A stretch of 58,668 bases of DNA from Armatimonadota bacterium (GTDB lineage: Bacteria; Armatimonadota; UBA5829; DTLH01), in assembly GCA_029551395.1 (NCBI GenBank), contig JAKPFN010000101.1, forward strand, positions 1 through 58,668. The letters run 5' to 3'. The notes under the pieces were generated by a model. That model made no database searches, was not told the DNA's origin, and worked only from the letters and a program-made list of their open reading frames with translations. This document shows, one piece after another, positions 9,270-18,200 of this stretch. Position numbers and translations under genes: made by a program. How positions within the stretch are numbered: position 1 is the first letter of the stretch; the number at the start of each line of letters is the position of its first letter.

Positions 9270-9294
9270 AGGTGAGGCCGGAATGGCCTCACCT
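9270..9294. terminator. Hairpin between convergent genes
   Basis: AGGTGAGGCC (9270-9279) pairs perfectly with GGCCTCACCT (9285-9294) around GGAAT. It lies just after the stop of the repeat-protein gene. No T tract follows on either strand, so termination strength is uncertain. Confidence 0.5.
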
Positions 9295-9416
9295 ATTACA
9301 CTACAGGATATACATACTGATCGCTTGGGATGTGTATCTCTGGTGATCAGATAACGGAACAGATTTCCCCGACGAGTAAGGCATATACTCATCACTCGCA
9401 ACTCGTCACTGAATAT

Positions 9417-9445
9417 GCGTCGGCGCGTGTTTTTTGCGCCGATGC
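9417..9445. repeat. GCGTCGGCGC hairpin, partial inverted-repeat element
   Basis: GCGTCGGCGC (9417-9426) pairs with GCGCCGATGC (9436-9445) around a T-rich loop. Upstream, ACTCATCACTCGCAACTCG (about 9387-9405) matches the right arm of the element at 39065-39303, so this looks like a truncated copy between two convergent genes. Confidence 0.55.
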
Positions 9446-9467
9446 CCCCATTATGATCTCAATCGCA

Positions 9468-11378
9468 TTATCGCCCGTCCGGGAGCAGTTGTTTCCAGCC
9501 CTTTTCGCTGAAAAGCGGGATCAGTTCGACATCGTCGATCCAGGCGGTTCCAGCAGTGGGTTCGCTGAACCATCCGATTCGGAGGCCAACAGTGACTTCT
9601 CCAGTATCACCTGAGTAAATTGGAAAAACGATCTTCTGCCAGTCGTTGGTTCCTCTAAGTATCCTGGAAGCATTGCCAGGGAACAGACAAAGGCTTGCAC
9701 CTGACGTGCCATTACCGATGTCTTTGGTCTTGATCCAGGCAGTAAGAATATATGGTGTATTCGGTTTGAGCTTTATCACCTGGTCGATGTGGGCATCATT
9801 CGGTGCAGGGCAGTCGAGCCGAAGAGACCTTTTACCAGAGCGGCTTACCTCGTCATCCCACGACATGACAGCGTCCTTCTGCCAGGCATCGAGCTTCCAA
9901 CTGCCTTCTTCTTCCATCCCACCGTTAACGATGAGATTGTCTCCAGGCTGGTCCAGTGTGACCGTGAGATCACAGCCGGTGAGTTTTTCGAGCATCGAGG
10001 TCAGGTCTTTACCAGCAGCGCGGCTTATGAGCGCAGCTACGAGCTTTTGCTGGATAGGTTCGTCTATATCAGTCGAGGCCCCGAGATCAAGGCAGGTCTT
10101 GTAGTACTTGCCCCAGAATTCGTCTCCAAACTCACGTGCCAGCGTAAGCTGTACATAAGCAGAGGCAAGCTCCTGCATCTCAGCAGCGCCACGGTAGTAT
10201 TTCTCCATACCAGGGAACGACTTGATTTTAGGGTCATCTTCCGGCCATTTATACCAAAGGCCAGGGACAAGCCCCTGCTCCCTCATGGCTTTAAACATCT
10301 CGTAAGCGCCGCGCATCCAATCGTCGGGTTTGACACCCTCCTGCTTCTTCTTTACCACCTCAGCTATTGTGGGGAAGCAGTTATAGTCATAGTCCATCGT
10401 CCAGTAGGCTGTCCAGGTATGACCACCGATATACCAGGGAGCGCAGATAGGCTGGAACGCATGGGCCATCTCATGATAAGCACCCATCAGGTTTCCACCG
10501 AACTTGATAGGCGGCCACTCGAACGAAGTGATTCCTCTATAGTTGTAATAAACGCCTTTACCGGCTGTGTAAGCGCCGCCGTAGCCCTGAATCCAGCTTA
10601 TGATGTTTATGGAGATATCATGCGGCGGAACGAACTTCATCCGCTTCTCGTAAGTCGCATAAAACTCCTCATTGGCTGCATAGAACTCTTTCAGCTTGGT
10701 CATATACTCGGGGTATTTGCCGAGGACCGTCGGGTAGTAAAGCGGCAGCGGAGATTTGCCGTAGACAGAGTATTTGTTGGCCCAGGGGAACTTGTAGACA
10801 AGCCCCATCCAGGGCATATTCTTAGTCTCTTTCCAGGAAATAATCTTGCTGTCCTGAATAGTAAAGACCACCCGGATTCTGCCGTCTGAGCCTGTTTCTT
10901 GCCTGTGAGGGAGGTCCCTGTCTCTGATTTCCCAAGGTTCAGCGCCTTCTGGAAGGATTATCGTGACTTCGGCAGGTCCGGCGACCCAGAAGGTGTCAGT
11001 AAACCACTTTTTGTCGCTTTCCTGCAGGTAGTCGGAGTTTTTAACAGGCCAAGGGAGCGCGCCTTCGGGCCAGTCGTAGGAAAGAGTCGGGTTATCGCCA
11101 GTCTGGGTGATGTTAACGGTATACCTGAACAGTTCCCAGTCCTTGGCCAGGTCGTAAGTCATATCCGAGGCCTTGATATTCTCAGCGGTCACGGGTATGA
11201 GGATTGTTCTGACGTCTCCTGGGCGAATGGTGACATGCACGGGGCCATCAGCGGAGACATCGTAGGTGTAGGATGCCTTTGGGGCGTCGGAAGCGAACGC
11301 AGACACGCTTAGAAGCATCCACACCATCAGAAAGACTGCAAACAGAGTTAAATGGTAGCGATTCATAAAACCTTTCAT
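9468..11378 (-). CDS. Secreted M60-like zinc metallopeptidase with C-terminal carbohydrate-binding-like domain
   Basis: A 636-residue exported protein. ATG 11378 has AAAGGAG at the right distance. A signal peptide ends near SAFAS (residue 30). The zinc-binding HEMAH motif is at 302-306, followed by FPTIAE, whose glutamate could be the third ligand. The layout resembles the M60/enhancin-like gluzincins, which cut O-glycosylated proteins such as mucins. From about residue 490 a domain starting NLIVNGGMEEEGSWKLDAW has the beta-sandwich look of CBM4/9-type binding modules (NPYILTAWIKTKDIG-like core, GTAWIDDVEL at the end). The family call rests on motif and layout only; another gluzincin family is possible. 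It converges on the repeat-protein gene. Confidence 0.65.
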   Translation of the reverse strand: MKGFMNRYHLTLFAVFLMVWMLLSVSAFASDAPKASYTYDVSADGPVHVTIRPGDVRTILIPVTAENIKASDMTYDLAKDWELFRYTVNITQTGDNPTLSYDWPEGALPWPVKNSDYLQESDKKWFTDTFWVAGPAEVTIILPEGAEPWEIRDRDLPHRQETGSDGRIRVVFTIQDSKIISWKETKNMPWMGLVYKFPWANKYSVYGKSPLPLYYPTVLGKYPEYMTKLKEFYAANEEFYATYEKRMKFVPPHDISINIISWIQGYGGAYTAGKGVYYNYRGITSFEWPPIKFGGNLMGAYHEMAHAFQPICAPWYIGGHTWTAYWTMDYDYNCFPTIAEVVKKKQEGVKPDDWMRGAYEMFKAMREQGLVPGLWYKWPEDDPKIKSFPGMEKYYRGAAEMQELASAYVQLTLAREFGDEFWGKYYKTCLDLGASTDIDEPIQQKLVAALISRAAGKDLTSMLEKLTGCDLTVTLDQPGDNLIVNGGMEEEGSWKLDAWQKDAVMSWDDEVSRSGKRSLRLDCPAPNDAHIDQVIKLKPNTPYILTAWIKTKDIGNGTSGASLCLFPGNASRILRGTNDWQKIVFPIYSGDTGEVTVGLRIGWFSEPTAGTAWIDDVELIPLFSEKGWKQLLPDGR

Positions 11379-11523
11379 GATGCTGCTCCTTTCAAGAAAG
11401 AGTGTAAAGATAAAATAGAAAAGTGTAAAGAGAAACTGCGGCTTTGGGTGCGTTCATGGAGAACAGGTAGAAAAGAGGGATTTATAATCCTAATCATTGG
11501 GTTGATTGAGATGCATAAGGGGG

Positions 11524-11548
11524 CTTCGGCGCAAAAATCGCGCCGAAG
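11524..11548. repeat. CTTCGGCGC hairpin in the gap 11379-11667
   Basis: CTTCGGCGC (11524-11532) pairs with GCGCCGAAG (11540-11548). The gap also has AGTGTAAAG-type repeats near 11400-11430, as at 2849-2882, so it is probably a diverged copy of the same element family. No gene is visible in the gap. Confidence 0.5.
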
Positions 11549-11667
11549 ATTCTAAAAGTATGCGTTATAGGTTGTGCTGTTTAGCTGCGGGAAGTTTCCG
11601 CGTTATGCTTAAAACAAAGCGGCGTCGGGCCGCCGCAGTCCAAAGGATTCCTCACTCCGTATTTATG

Positions 11668-12828
11668 CTACCGCCAGCGGGGGTTTTTGGATGACATATC
11701 CACCGTGTACATAGGCAGGGTCAGATGGCTGCAGTCTTGCTTCATACACTGCAGGACATGTCGGGAAATCCATTTCTCAAGTTTCAGCACGGTCATCTTC
11801 CGTCTTAACCGGCCCTGCATGTCCCTGTTCAGTATGCAGGGAATCGTGTTTGTGGTGATGATTTCATCCAGGTCTGGAGTATTCAGGTTCTCACGTACCT
11901 CTGGCGATGAGTAGAAATGCGTGACGAAGAATACCACCCGGTTGGCGCCAGCATCCTTTAGAATCTTGCAGCACTGCCTGATGGTGCTTCCTGTGCGGAC
12001 CATGTCATCGAAAACTATCACATCTCTGCCTTTGATACCCGAATAGGGGCATGGAGAGTCAGGATCGATAAAGCTTTCCACACTTCTTTCACCCAGGCGC
12101 TGCTTGGCAATGTACAACAGGTCTACATTAGATTTTTCGATGTGTTTATGGACTTCTGACGTGAAGACTCGCGCGCCTTTATCGGGAGCGCAGACCAAAA
12201 GTCCAGCACCGGAATGCAGGCTGGGAGTGACATCTGAGTTCAGGATGTAGTCTGCAAACACTTCAGCCGGGTTCAGGTTGAAGAAACCGGCAGGCATGAT
12301 GTCGCTGAAGAGCTTTCGGACTGCTGCCGAGTGGTTATGCACCGTGATTACCGTATCAACACCTGCCAAAGCCAGAGACTGAGCGTAAAACCGGCTGGAA
12401 AACGGCTGGCCATCGAATTTCTTATAATCTGAAATATCTCTGGTGAAGTCGACTTCGCCGTGTTCGGGCCTTGGTCCCCTATCCTGCGCGCTGTAGAACA
12501 GGTCAGGCTCAACAAGGACTACTCTTTCAGCTCCGTTGTCTTTTGCAGCGCGGGCTACAAGCATGTTTCTCCAGGAAAGCTCGTTTCTGCTGAGGATGTT
12601 CGATGCAGTCGATACTACAACAATCGTTGAACCAGTCAGTTTGGAGCCGATGTGCTGCATATCTTTTTCGTCGCTGATAAACCTAGGGCAAAACTCGCTG
12701 TTTGCGTAGGTCTTGAGCGACAGAACGTCGGAAATATCGATTCGTTGGCCGCAAAATACGGCGATATCTATAGCAAAGGGGTTGTCGGATTCGGTTCCGG
12801 TAATCAGAAGCGGCGGATTACAGCTCAT
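11668..12828 (-). CDS. Divergent ribose-phosphate pyrophosphokinase (PRPP synthetase family)
   Basis: Makes 5-phosphoribosyl diphosphate from ribose 5-phosphate and ATP in family members. At 386 residues it is longer than the usual roughly 315. The family signature PRPP loop VIVFDDMVRTGSTI is clear. It also has an N-terminal PRT-like half with FSSRFYAQSLALAGVDTVITVHNH, where the metal-binding histidines lie in classical enzymes, and the flexible-loop and ATP regions are altered. The C-terminus (KWISRHVLQCMKQDCSHLT) is not standard. The start at ATG 12828 has AAAGGA upstream. It could be a second, regulatory or specialised paralogue rather than the housekeeping Prs. It lies downstream of putA on the same strand, separated by a hairpin at 12919. 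Confidence 0.75.
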   Translation of the reverse strand: MSCNPPLLITGTESDNPFAIDIAVFCGQRIDISDVLSLKTYANSEFCPRFISDEKDMQHIGSKLTGSTIVVVSTASNILSRNELSWRNMLVARAAKDNGAERVVLVEPDLFYSAQDRGPRPEHGEVDFTRDISDYKKFDGQPFSSRFYAQSLALAGVDTVITVHNHSAAVRKLFSDIMPAGFFNLNPAEVFADYILNSDVTPSLHSGAGLLVCAPDKGARVFTSEVHKHIEKSNVDLLYIAKQRLGERSVESFIDPDSPCPYSGIKGRDVIVFDDMVRTGSTIRQCCKILKDAGANRVVFFVTHFYSSPEVRENLNTPDLDEIITTNTIPCILNRDMQGRLRRKMTVLKLEKWISRHVLQCMKQDCSHLTLPMYTVDMSSKNPRWR

Positions 12829-12918
12829 CTAGTCCTTTCTTCCTTATAAAGTCTCGGTTCTCTTATTATACGTCAAAATGGCTCTAAAGGGGGAGTGAAA
12901 AGTGTAAAGCGTAAAGTA

Positions 12919-12952
12919 GGCCGGAGTATTGCTACCCCGGCCTTTTGTTTTT
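12919..12952. terminator. Terminator hairpin between putA and the PRPP synthetase gene
   Basis: GGCCGGAGTA and TACCCCGGCC form a stem with one mismatch around TTGC. The plus-strand side is followed by TTTTGTTTTT. On the minus strand, the direction of both neighbours, the tail is weak (TACTTTACGC), so it may act mainly as an mRNA 3' hairpin for putA. Confidence 0.5.
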
Positions 12953-12970
12953 ACTATTTGCAGACTGGAA

Positions 12971-15934
12971 TCAGTCTTCTTCCGGAGCGAAGCCTCTTCT
13001 CAGAGTGTTTTCCGTTACAGTCCTTGGGTCCATGAACTGCAGCAGGTAGTCCGGGCCGCCGGCTTTGGAGCCGATACCGGACATCTTCATTCCACCAAAC
13101 GGCTGGCGGCCGACTATAGCACCGGTACACTTCCTGTTGATATACAGGTTGCCGACTCTGAATTGCTCTCTGGCCTTTGCGATATTTGCAGGGCTTCTGG
13201 AGAAAATACCACCTGTCAGGCAGTAGTCTACATCCATCGCAATGTCAATCGCCTCATCCAGCGTCTTTGCTTTCATAACAGCAAGCACCGGGCCGAAGAT
13301 TTCTTCCTGAGCTATGACGGCATTTCTCGGGACATCAGCGAAGATGGTCGGGCCGATGAAGAATCCATTGCCCAGATGCGAGACATCCCGCTCAACCATG
13401 AGTCTAGACTCTTTCTTGCCAGCTTCGATGTAACCTTTGATTGTCTTGTATGCGTTAGAATCGATAACCGGCCCCATATAGTTGCCCGGATCTTCCGGGA
13501 AGCCGATGTGGACGCTCTTTGCAGCCTCGACAAGCCTCTTCAGGAACTGGTCATAGCAGGACTCAAGAACGATAGCTCTTGAACATGCAGAACATTTCTG
13601 GCCCTGATAGCCGAATGCGGAATGAAGCACGCCAAGGACAGCCTCATCCAGGTCGGCATCGCTGTCTACGATAATGGCGTTCTTGCCGCCCATCTCAGCA
13701 ATGACCTTCTTAAGATGCTTCTGACCAGGCGAGACATCCGCAGCCAGCTTGTTGATCCGGCAGCCGATTTCCCTTGAACCCGTAAAGGCTATCATATGGA
13801 TATTCGGATGCTGAACGATGTAATCACCGATCTCAGCGCCCGAACCAGGCAGGAAGTTCAGCACACCGGCAGGAAGTCCGGCACGGTTCAGGATTTCAAC
13901 GAACTTCGCAGCCACTATAGGCGACTGCGAGGCAGGTTTCAGCACTACAGTGTTGCCTGTTACGATTGCCGCTGTAGACATACCGGCGCAGATAGCCATC
14001 GGGAAGTTCCAAGGCGGGATGATTACGGCGACACCCTTAGGCTGATAGAAGTAATCGTTGGTCTCGCCAGCGACCGGCCCCATTCTCCTCGGTTTCGAGA
14101 GCCTAATCATTTCCTTGGCGTAGTAGCGCAGGTAGTCTATAGTCTCACAGACGTCTGCATCTGCTTCTCTCCAGTTCTTGCCTACTTCGTAGACCTGTAA
14201 AGCGGAGAGTTCGTCGCGTTCCGCTTCCATAATATCGGCAGCCTTGAGTAGATATTCGGCTCTCTTCTCGGCCGGTACTTCTCTCCAAGACAGGAGAGCG
14301 CGGTTGGCAGCCTCTATAGCAGCCTGGGCATCGGCCTGACTGGCGGATGCGGTGCGTCCGACTACTTCATCAGGTCTGGCCGGATTGATGGAGCGGATTT
14401 CTTTCTCTGTTTTGACTTCCTTGCCATCGATAATAAGCGGATAATACTGACCCAACTGGGCTTTGACCTTTGCAAGAGCCTGTTTCATCAACTCCTGATG
14501 GTCTGCTTTTGAGAAGTCTCGCTCTGCAAGGTTCGGGAATGCAAGCTTGTCCTGGTCGAATGTATGCACAGGCTCAGCGGTCTTGCCGATTTCCTCAGGA
14601 TTGCGGAGAAGCTCCTCGGGAGATATACCTTCAGCGAATCCCTGTCTGAGGAATGATTCGTTTGCGGTGTTTTCGAGCAGTCTGCGGACCAGGTAAGCCA
14701 TACCCGGAATCAACTCACCGAACGGAGCGTAAATCCTGAGCCTCTGGCCCTGTTCTATGACGGCCTGCTTGAGTGGGTCGCCCATTCCGTAGAGCATCTG
14801 GAACTCGATTGCGTTCTTGGGAAGGCCAAGCTCTTCTGACTTGGCGATTACATAAGCAATGCTGCGGATATTGTGCGATGCTATGGCCAGATCGACGTGT
14901 GGATAAGCCTCAAGGAGCATGCTGACACAGCGCTCGAAGCAGGCATCGGTCTCATGCTTCTCTGTCCAGACCGGGATCGGCCAATGGCGCTGTCTGGCGA
15001 TGACTGTTTCGTAGTCCCAGTAAGCGCCTTTAACGAGCCTTACCGTGATGGGAGTGCCGCGCTCTTTGACCAGGTCGATAAGTTCCTTGACATCTTTCTC
15101 GCAGTCCTTCAGGTAGGCCTGGAGAACGATACCGATATCTTTCCAGTCTTTATACTCAGGCTCCATGATGATCTCGCGGAAGATCTTGAGCGTGGTGTCC
15201 TTGATGGCGTAGTGTTCCATGTCTATGTGGACGAAGACGCCAAGCTCTTTAGCGAGGCTCAGTACCGGGCGCAGTTTTTCTTTGACGGCTGCAGCGGTCT
15301 TTTCAGGAGCGGCAGGCTCGAACTGAGAATAAAGCGCAGAAAGCTTGATGGAAACGTTGACCTTAGGTATCGGCTTTCCGGCGGCGGTATCGAGGAGCGG
15401 ATTGTCTTTCCATCGCTTGGCCTGTTCAGCCATACCCTTGATCAGTTCCAAATACTGATCTCTATAGAGTTCTCCCTCTTCCTCGCTTACCGTGACCTCA
15501 CCGAGGATATCCATGGTAAAGGCCATGTTCTGTTTGCGAAGTTTTTCGATGACATCGGATGCTTCTTTTACGTTGGAGCCGGTGATGAACTTTTTAGCCA
15601 TCCCTTCGGTCTTGCCTTTTACGACTCCTGCGGCGACGCGGCTGGTAAGCCCTGAAGAAGCAGCAATGTTAATGCCCCACTGGCCGAGCACTGGAAAGTC
15701 GGTCAGGTACTCCTGTAGATGCCGCATGATATCTTCGGAGGTTTTGAGCATAGGGAGGACATCGACGAAACGGAAGAGCTGGACTTTCATGTCCTCGTCT
15801 TTCATCGCCCAGTCCATCATCCGCGCGTCGAGGTCTGCGTGGAAGAACCCTTTCTTCTGCTGAGAAACACGGTCGAAAATCTGTCGACCGATTTGTTTGG
15901 TTTTCTCTTCCACGCTTGAAACTGTAGTAGCCAC
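12971..15934 (-). CDS. putA: Bifunctional proline dehydrogenase / L-glutamate-gamma-semialdehyde dehydrogenase
   Basis: Oxidises proline to glutamate in two steps: an FAD-dependent proline dehydrogenase barrel (about residues 60-460) and an NAD-dependent aldehyde dehydrogenase (about 500-975). The first domain shows the conserved RLVKGAYWDYE and FQMLYGMGD. The second shows PWNFPMAI, FTGSREIG, EMGGKNAIIVD and the catalytic cysteine in GYQGQKCSACSRAIV. At 987 residues it lacks an N-terminal ribbon-helix-helix DNA-binding domain, so it is the short PutA type without a built-in repressor. Translation starts at GTG 15934 with AGGAGG upstream. The roughly 500-nt leader (15935-16470) looks structured. 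Confidence 0.97.
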   Translation of the reverse strand: MATTVSSVEEKTKQIGRQIFDRVSQQKKGFFHADLDARMMDWAMKDEDMKVQLFRFVDVLPMLKTSEDIMRHLQEYLTDFPVLGQWGINIAASSGLTSRVAAGVVKGKTEGMAKKFITGSNVKEASDVIEKLRKQNMAFTMDILGEVTVSEEEGELYRDQYLELIKGMAEQAKRWKDNPLLDTAAGKPIPKVNVSIKLSALYSQFEPAAPEKTAAAVKEKLRPVLSLAKELGVFVHIDMEHYAIKDTTLKIFREIIMEPEYKDWKDIGIVLQAYLKDCEKDVKELIDLVKERGTPITVRLVKGAYWDYETVIARQRHWPIPVWTEKHETDACFERCVSMLLEAYPHVDLAIASHNIRSIAYVIAKSEELGLPKNAIEFQMLYGMGDPLKQAVIEQGQRLRIYAPFGELIPGMAYLVRRLLENTANESFLRQGFAEGISPEELLRNPEEIGKTAEPVHTFDQDKLAFPNLAERDFSKADHQELMKQALAKVKAQLGQYYPLIIDGKEVKTEKEIRSINPARPDEVVGRTASASQADAQAAIEAANRALLSWREVPAEKRAEYLLKAADIMEAERDELSALQVYEVGKNWREADADVCETIDYLRYYAKEMIRLSKPRRMGPVAGETNDYFYQPKGVAVIIPPWNFPMAICAGMSTAAIVTGNTVVLKPASQSPIVAAKFVEILNRAGLPAGVLNFLPGSGAEIGDYIVQHPNIHMIAFTGSREIGCRINKLAADVSPGQKHLKKVIAEMGGKNAIIVDSDADLDEAVLGVLHSAFGYQGQKCSACSRAIVLESCYDQFLKRLVEAAKSVHIGFPEDPGNYMGPVIDSNAYKTIKGYIEAGKKESRLMVERDVSHLGNGFFIGPTIFADVPRNAVIAQEEIFGPVLAVMKAKTLDEAIDIAMDVDYCLTGGIFSRSPANIAKAREQFRVGNLYINRKCTGAIVGRQPFGGMKMSGIGSKAGGPDYLLQFMDPRTVTENTLRRGFAPEED

Positions 15935-16470
15935 TGGTGGTTCCTCCTGTCTATTAGGGAAGGGCGGCGCTCGGAAGCAAGCGGCTGACTCGGGTTATAG
16001 ACGAGATCAAAGAGGAGTGCAAAAAGGCACTCCGACCGGTTGGCCGGCAGCAATAAAACAACACCTGGAAATTAAACACAATCAACCAGATAGACCCGGC
16101 AGTTTTTCTGTAAGGAATGCTCGAAAACTAATGAAATGAATACCAAAGGAGGGATGATTTCCAGTTCTCTCTCCGGTTTTTCTTAATTTAGCATTCTCAA
16201 CGAGAAAAAAGCTGCCATACGTGGAACTGACTATGGTAATTGGTGTTGTATTCGGCGAAAACTTGTGCTGCCAGTTTATTCCTGACGGAAACTGATCGTC
16301 TTTTCAATCGATTGGCAGAGTACGGCTTCGCTCACTTACGTTATCGGCTCGCCCCACCTCCTGTTTAGCAGATAACAATGGAATACCCCGGCCTTCTCCG
16401 TTGACGGCCAAGGGAAAACAAGCAGCAGACAGCTTGGTCGGCTGCTGATGAGTCAATTAATATATTATAC
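15935..16470 (-). other. Long structured leader upstream of putA
   Basis: No gene is visible here. On the minus strand a TATAAT (16464-16469) with TTGCAG 15 nt upstream (16485-16490) could start a transcript. It would pass through a CAGCAG/CTGCTG hairpin near 16423-16448, then stems such as CTGCCA...TGGCAG and CCATA...TATGG, ending in GGCAGC followed by TTTTTT near 16210. I could not match it to any riboswitch class I know. Confidence 0.35.
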
Positions 16471-16510
16471 CCATTGGGCTAGAACTGCAATATGGGAATA
16501 AAAAGTTTTG

Positions 16511-16550
16511 AAAGGTAAAAAGCCCGGAAGGGTGTTATTCTTACCGGGCT
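16511..16550 (-). terminator. Rho-independent terminator after the orphan PEP-CTERM tail
   Basis: On the minus strand AGCCCGG and CCGGGCT (arms 16544-16550 and 16521-16527) are followed by TTTTACC. Confidence 0.75.
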
Positions 16551-16582
16551 ATGGATGCAATTGTTATTAAGAGTATTTATGA

Positions 16583-16675
16583 TTAGCTTTTCTTTTTACT
16601 TCTAACCATTGCCAAGCCAGCAGGAACCAGTCCAAAGGCAAGGGCTGCGAAGGAGGATGGTTTGGCGGCGTACAT
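16583..16675 (-). pseudogene. Orphan PEP-CTERM sorting tail (gene remnant)
   Basis: Only 30 codons are left from ATG 16675. The translation reads MYAAKPSSFAALAFGLVPAG and then ends in VRSKKKS. This is the layout of a PEP-CTERM signal: a proline/serine motif (here KPSSF, where PEPSSF would be expected), a hydrophobic helix, and a basic end. It lies between two minus-strand terminators (16683-16700 upstream, 16511-16550 downstream) and in a different frame from the intact PEP-CTERM gene just upstream. No ribosome-binding site precedes it. The simplest reading is the 3' remnant of a deleted paralogue. A functional micro-peptide cannot be excluded. Confidence 0.6.
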
Positions 16676-16682
16676 AAAACAA

Positions 16683-16700
16683 GGGGCCTTAAAAGGCCCC
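16683..16700 (-). terminator. Rho-independent terminator of the PEP-CTERM gene 16720-17355
   Basis: A perfect GGGGCCTT/AAGGCCCC stem, followed on the minus strand by TTGTTTTAT. Confidence 0.75.
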
Positions 16701-16719
16701 ATTGAGTCAAAAGCTGGAA

Positions 16720-17355
16720 TTACTTCCTTCTTCTTCGGAAAGCCAGCAGACCTACCAGACCAGAACTGAGAACAGCGAATGTGCCAGGCTCTGGAACAGG
16801 TTCACAATAAACAGCTATAGCCAAATGCCTACCATCCAATGTAGTAGGAGTGACATTGGCAAACTTTGCTGGCGGACCCCACTGTGCCTGATATACCGTG
16901 GCGTCGGTGGAACCAATACCACCAGAGTCAGCCGTAAGTATACCGATTTGCGGAGAGCTGAAATAGAACCTCAGGAATAAATCCTGCGTCGGAGTGTTGT
17001 AGAAAGGATTGGTTGTAGGATCTGTTCCCAGGTCAAAACGGACAAGACCGTTGGTTCCCGGTACTAAGTTGTACGAATACATAGGTGAAGAGGTATCCTG
17101 GTTAAGAGATGTATCCAGCGATATAATCCCACCACCATACATACCTTCCGGGCAATAATAACCAACCTCAATGGCCGTGATATGTGCTACATAATCAAGG
17201 TGGATGAACTCACCATAGCACTGGCCAGCTGGACTGTAATAGGCCTCGCTGGACAGGTTCAAGGTGTTATCGTAGACCTTGACCTGCGCTAATGTCGGAA
17301 CTGCGAGGATGCTTACCAGTACGAGTACCAGTAAAACACTTTTCGGTTTGAACAT
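16720..17355 (-). CDS. PEP-CTERM exported protein (211 aa)
   Basis: A secreted surface or matrix protein of unknown function. The signal peptide is MFKPKSVLLVLVLVSILAVP... cleaved near TLAQ (about residue 23). A beta-rich body (residues 25-180) contains YYSPAGQCYGEFIHLDYV. It ends in a textbook PEP-CTERM sorting signal: VPEPGTFAVLSSGLVGLLA followed by FRRRRK, the substrate tail for an exosortase (EpsH/Xrt) that should be encoded elsewhere. The body resembles other low-identity PEP-CTERM proteins; no enzyme motif is seen. ATG 17355 has AGGAGG 6 nt upstream. A 16-bp perfect palindrome about 350 nt upstream (17703-17718) has a partner upstream of the other PEP-CTERM gene. Confidence 0.85.
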   Translation of the reverse strand: MFKPKSVLLVLVLVSILAVPTLAQVKVYDNTLNLSSEAYYSPAGQCYGEFIHLDYVAHITAIEVGYYCPEGMYGGGIISLDTSLNQDTSSPMYSYNLVPGTNGLVRFDLGTDPTTNPFYNTPTQDLFLRFYFSSPQIGILTADSGGIGSTDATVYQAQWGPPAKFANVTPTTLDGRHLAIAVYCEPVPEPGTFAVLSSGLVGLLAFRRRRK

Positions 17356-17702
17356 CTTTTACCTCCTGTCGTATTATCTAAAGGTGCTTTCGAAATACTC
17401 AGTTGTTCTTTGTTCAATATTTCGATAGCCTGTTAGATTCAAGGGGCGTCTTCAATACCCAGGCATATTGCCTGTGGTGCCTCGGAATGCATCCATGAAC
17501 ACAAACATATGACGCAAACCTAACCTAACTTTTGTTGATAGCCGCTGTAATTAAGTGTATGCGATAATTTATCTAAGAGTTATTCAAGCTAAAGTTCGCG
17601 TTAACCTGACATCAGTGATGGACTACGTATAATGATGAATATAGATCGTGTATGTAAGACTAAATATATTGGATATTAGCATGAAACATCATCATTTGTA
17701 AG

Positions 17703-17718
17703 CTGGTATTAATACCAG
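17703..17718. promoter_or_regulatory. Perfect palindrome CTGGTATTAATACCAG, candidate regulator site
   Basis: A perfect 16-bp dyad. Its core GGTATTAATACC plus AGG recurs at 28823-28839, upstream of the second PEP-CTERM gene. The rest of the gap 17356-18057 shows no gene. Confidence 0.45.
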
Positions 17719-18057
17719 GTTTTATACACTACCTTAATATTAGACCCTCCAGATGAACACAGCCTTCAAGTATTTTAAGGTTCTGCCAGTGATTTTTTCT
17801 GCATATACTTCAATTTCACCGATTACTTACCTTAGCACATGACTTAATGTGCGACATGGCCGGTTATTCAATTAATAAATAACTGCTGAACTACGGGAGA
17901 TACTGCGGGGGTTATGGCTTGGTATCAATATATATGATGTACAGAATATGTTAACTGTACGTTCATTATGCACATGTGTAAGGCTGCTTGTCAAGTAGTA
18001 TTTTGCAGGTTTGGGATTGGGAATTACTCGGTTGACTCTGCGGGAAACTGGTGCTTC

Positions 18058-18165
18058 GGGCTAAATTGCAAATTTAGCCCGAGGTTAACTCCGGGCTTCT
18101 CCGGGCTAAATTGCAAATTTAGCCCGAGGTTAGAATTTAGCCCGAGATTGGGAGCCCGAGGTTAG
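18058..18165. repeat. Intergenic palindrome cluster, ATTGCAAAT family
   Basis: Two copies of GGGCTAA-ATTGCAAAT-TTAGCCC (18058-18080 and 18103-18125), each followed by GAG, then right-half units AATTTAGCCCGAG (about 18134-18147) and GAGCCCGAG (about 18152-18160). Confidence 0.85.
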
Positions 18166-18200
18166 CAAGAGTTGGGTCTGAGGTTGGCAGGGGGTATCTG

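Noticed and set aside
17968-18165. A 65-codon open frame running through the GGGCTAAATTGC repeats
   Set aside because: Its C-terminal half is only translated palindrome repeat (repeated FSPRL), and it has no homology pattern or ribosome-binding site.
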